Positions 62,481-64,000 of a stretch of DNA of 64,000 nucleotides are shown one piece after another. The notes under the pieces are model-generated. The model worked only from the letters and a program-made list of their open reading frames with translations, was not told the origin of the DNA and did not search any database. A program made the position numbers and the translations under genes. Numbering within the stretch: position 1 is the stretch's first letter; each line of letters opens with the position of its first letter. The DNA is from Malurus cyaneus samueli. Its lineage: Eukaryota > Chordata > Aves > Passeriformes > Maluridae. The stretch lies in the NCBI GenBank assembly GCA_009741485.1, contig CM019227.1, forward strand, positions 14,618,669 to 14,682,668, read 5' to 3'.

Positions 62481-64000
62481 AAGGTGTTCTGCACTCCATG
62501 CAGGGTCAGGGATCACAGATCCTCCCCAGATTACTGCAGGAATTGGTGCCTGTGCTCCCTCTCCCTCAGAAGGAAGAAAAACTGATGGTATCCCTGCAGC
62601 CCCACCTGCACCAGCTGAGTTATAGAGGACTTTTTAAAACCTTCACTCAAAAGCCTGAATTAAAAGAAAATGGTTAAAAAGCACTGGCTCAGTTTTAAAA
62701 TTATTGCCACAGTGATGGGAAAGGTTCAGTTAATTTTTTATTTATTATTTTAACACTGACAAGCAAGCTCCTTTCCCTTTTCCCCCTCTTTGGCATTATC
62801 CAGGCTGGTGTTCCTGAGAAGTGGAGCTTCTCCCTTCAAAGCACACCCAGAGTGGGTGGCAGTGTGCCATGGCACAGCATCCTAACTCGAGGTGACAGCA
62901 GCATCCCCCAGCTCATCCCCAGCCAGCTCAGGATCCCTCCCTGGCCCTTCCTCCATGGGGGAAAAAAGTGAACTCTTTCATCTTTCCCCTACCCCAGCAT
63001 TTTGTTTTGTTTGCCTAAAAAGAAGAGCCAGATGGTGAGTTTTCAGCAGCGTTTTGTACAAAAGTGTGTCAGGAGTCATCACCTGGAGGTGCTGATTGCT
63101 GCTTTGAGACAACTGGTGCTTCTTTGGAATGGCTGCAGACAAAAATAGTCTTGAGTTGCTGCTGGGTTTTAAAACTGATTTCTCTAAAGCAATATTTTTC
63201 AGAATGAAAGGAATTGCCAGAGCCAACAAATTGCACAGGAGATATGAAAGAAAAGGTAAGTATTTCTGTCCTGGGGATACAGGCCAAAAGTGTGAGACAT
63301 AGCTCTGGAAAAAAAAATATAAAAAAGTCTTATGGCAGCTAAAAAAAAAATAAATAAAAAAAAACTGGCAAAGTTATTGAAAGAAACATCAGAAATGATA
63401 ACCCAAAGATGGGGTTAAAGGCCACAGCACATGTACTCATTCACTGGTAGTTAATAGCTCAGATCTCAAGAGGTTGCTGGGGACAATTGCTGGGTAGGAA
63501 ACACTGCTGCATTTTAAAGGCACTTTCAGAGCACAGATGAGAAATTGTAGGATTGTGTTCATGTTGTTGCTGCTCTGAGGAGTTACCAAGCAGAAGTGTA
63601 ACCACAAGAGCAGCAGGTGTGAAAGGTACTGCCATTTTGGATTTAGCAATAACATCTGACAGGTTTAATAATAACATCTGATATTTAAACAAGGTGGAAA
63701 TCTGAAGATCCTGGCCTGGGTGGGGATGGAAGGTGCAGAGGTGACTCCCAGCCCGGCTCACCTTCCTCACAGCTCAAGCAAACGATATTTTTGAGGCTCC
63801 ATAATTTCAGGCACGGGGCAATACTTCAGCAGCTTTCTACTTTGCCAGAGAGAAGGACTGGAATTTTAAAAGGCAGTGTGATTTACAAGCAAGTTTCACT
63901 GTACTTTGCATCATGCTACACATGCTCCCTGCCTTCTGTGTGCTGAGACTCTTCATTCCAGCTGGCAGCTCCGGTTGTTTCTCTGCTGCAAATTGAAGTG
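62481..64000. other. noncoding, nothing recognised
   Basis: A G+C-rich patch at 62780-62960 and an A-rich patch at 63308-63364 are the only compositional features. Frames on the minus strand (up to 103 codons, at 63459-63770) have no domains. No transposon, RNA or exon was recognised. Confidence 0.5.

Noticed and set aside
62297..62677. 126-codon plus-strand frame in G+C-rich DNA
   Set aside because: Frames of similar length lie on both strands (62322-62585 plus; 62254-62499 minus), as expected from composition. The proline- and glycine-rich part comes from the tandem duplication.

Overview
The window looks like A+T-rich intergenic or intronic DNA from a bird, most likely a songbird. The evidence is two CR1 LINE 3' ends (43092-43324 plus; 50093-50190 minus), a probable third CR1 piece (54821-54900), a SINE with a tRNA-Ile-like head and a CR1-like tail (36219-36330, of the kind known from zebra finch), one short retroviral LTR (24043-24314), and otherwise very sparse repeats. 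One undetermined base (n) at 19873 indicates a draft assembly.

No protein-coding gene, exon, tRNA, rRNA or known microRNA could be supported. The longest uninterrupted reading frame is 156 codons (30908-31378, minus). It and the others lack recognisable domains, often overlap equally long frames on the other strand, and fit chance. The only real protein-coding relic is a decayed LINE reverse-transcriptase fragment at 59770-60016 (minus). It carries stop codons and one frameshift but still aligns to the RTE-type pattern from the block before NYR through QSG to TVDRIL.

Layout: 1-24 kb is mostly unique DNA with several blocks that look like conserved regulatory sequence (dense homeodomain, SOX, TCF/LEF, E-box and CRE words, retained CpGs, little low-complexity sequence): about 1-330, 8330-8640, 9290-10180, 15950-16350, 17500-17860, 19610-19850, 21100-21300 and 22330-22700. 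From about 23.1 to 24.6 kb is a G+C-rich island that contains the LTR. The stretch 24.6-43 kb is unique DNA with more such blocks (33.6-34.1, 36.4-36.9, 38.9-39.4 kb) and the SINE. From 43 to 64 kb come the CR1 copies, a 63-nt polypurine tract, further regulatory-like blocks (49.45-49.7, 50.96-51.3, 52.5-52.8 kb), a 47-bp-arm foldback (57225-57416), the RTE fossil and a tandem pair of CTCF-like words (62441-62480).

The simplest reading is a gene-poor regulatory landscape, or one very large intron, of a developmental gene. The gene itself cannot be named from this window. Calling the blocks conserved is inference from composition and motif content; no alignment was possible. The most unusual items are the foldback, the in-register RTE fossil and the paired palindromic transcription-factor sites. 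No new gene system was found.
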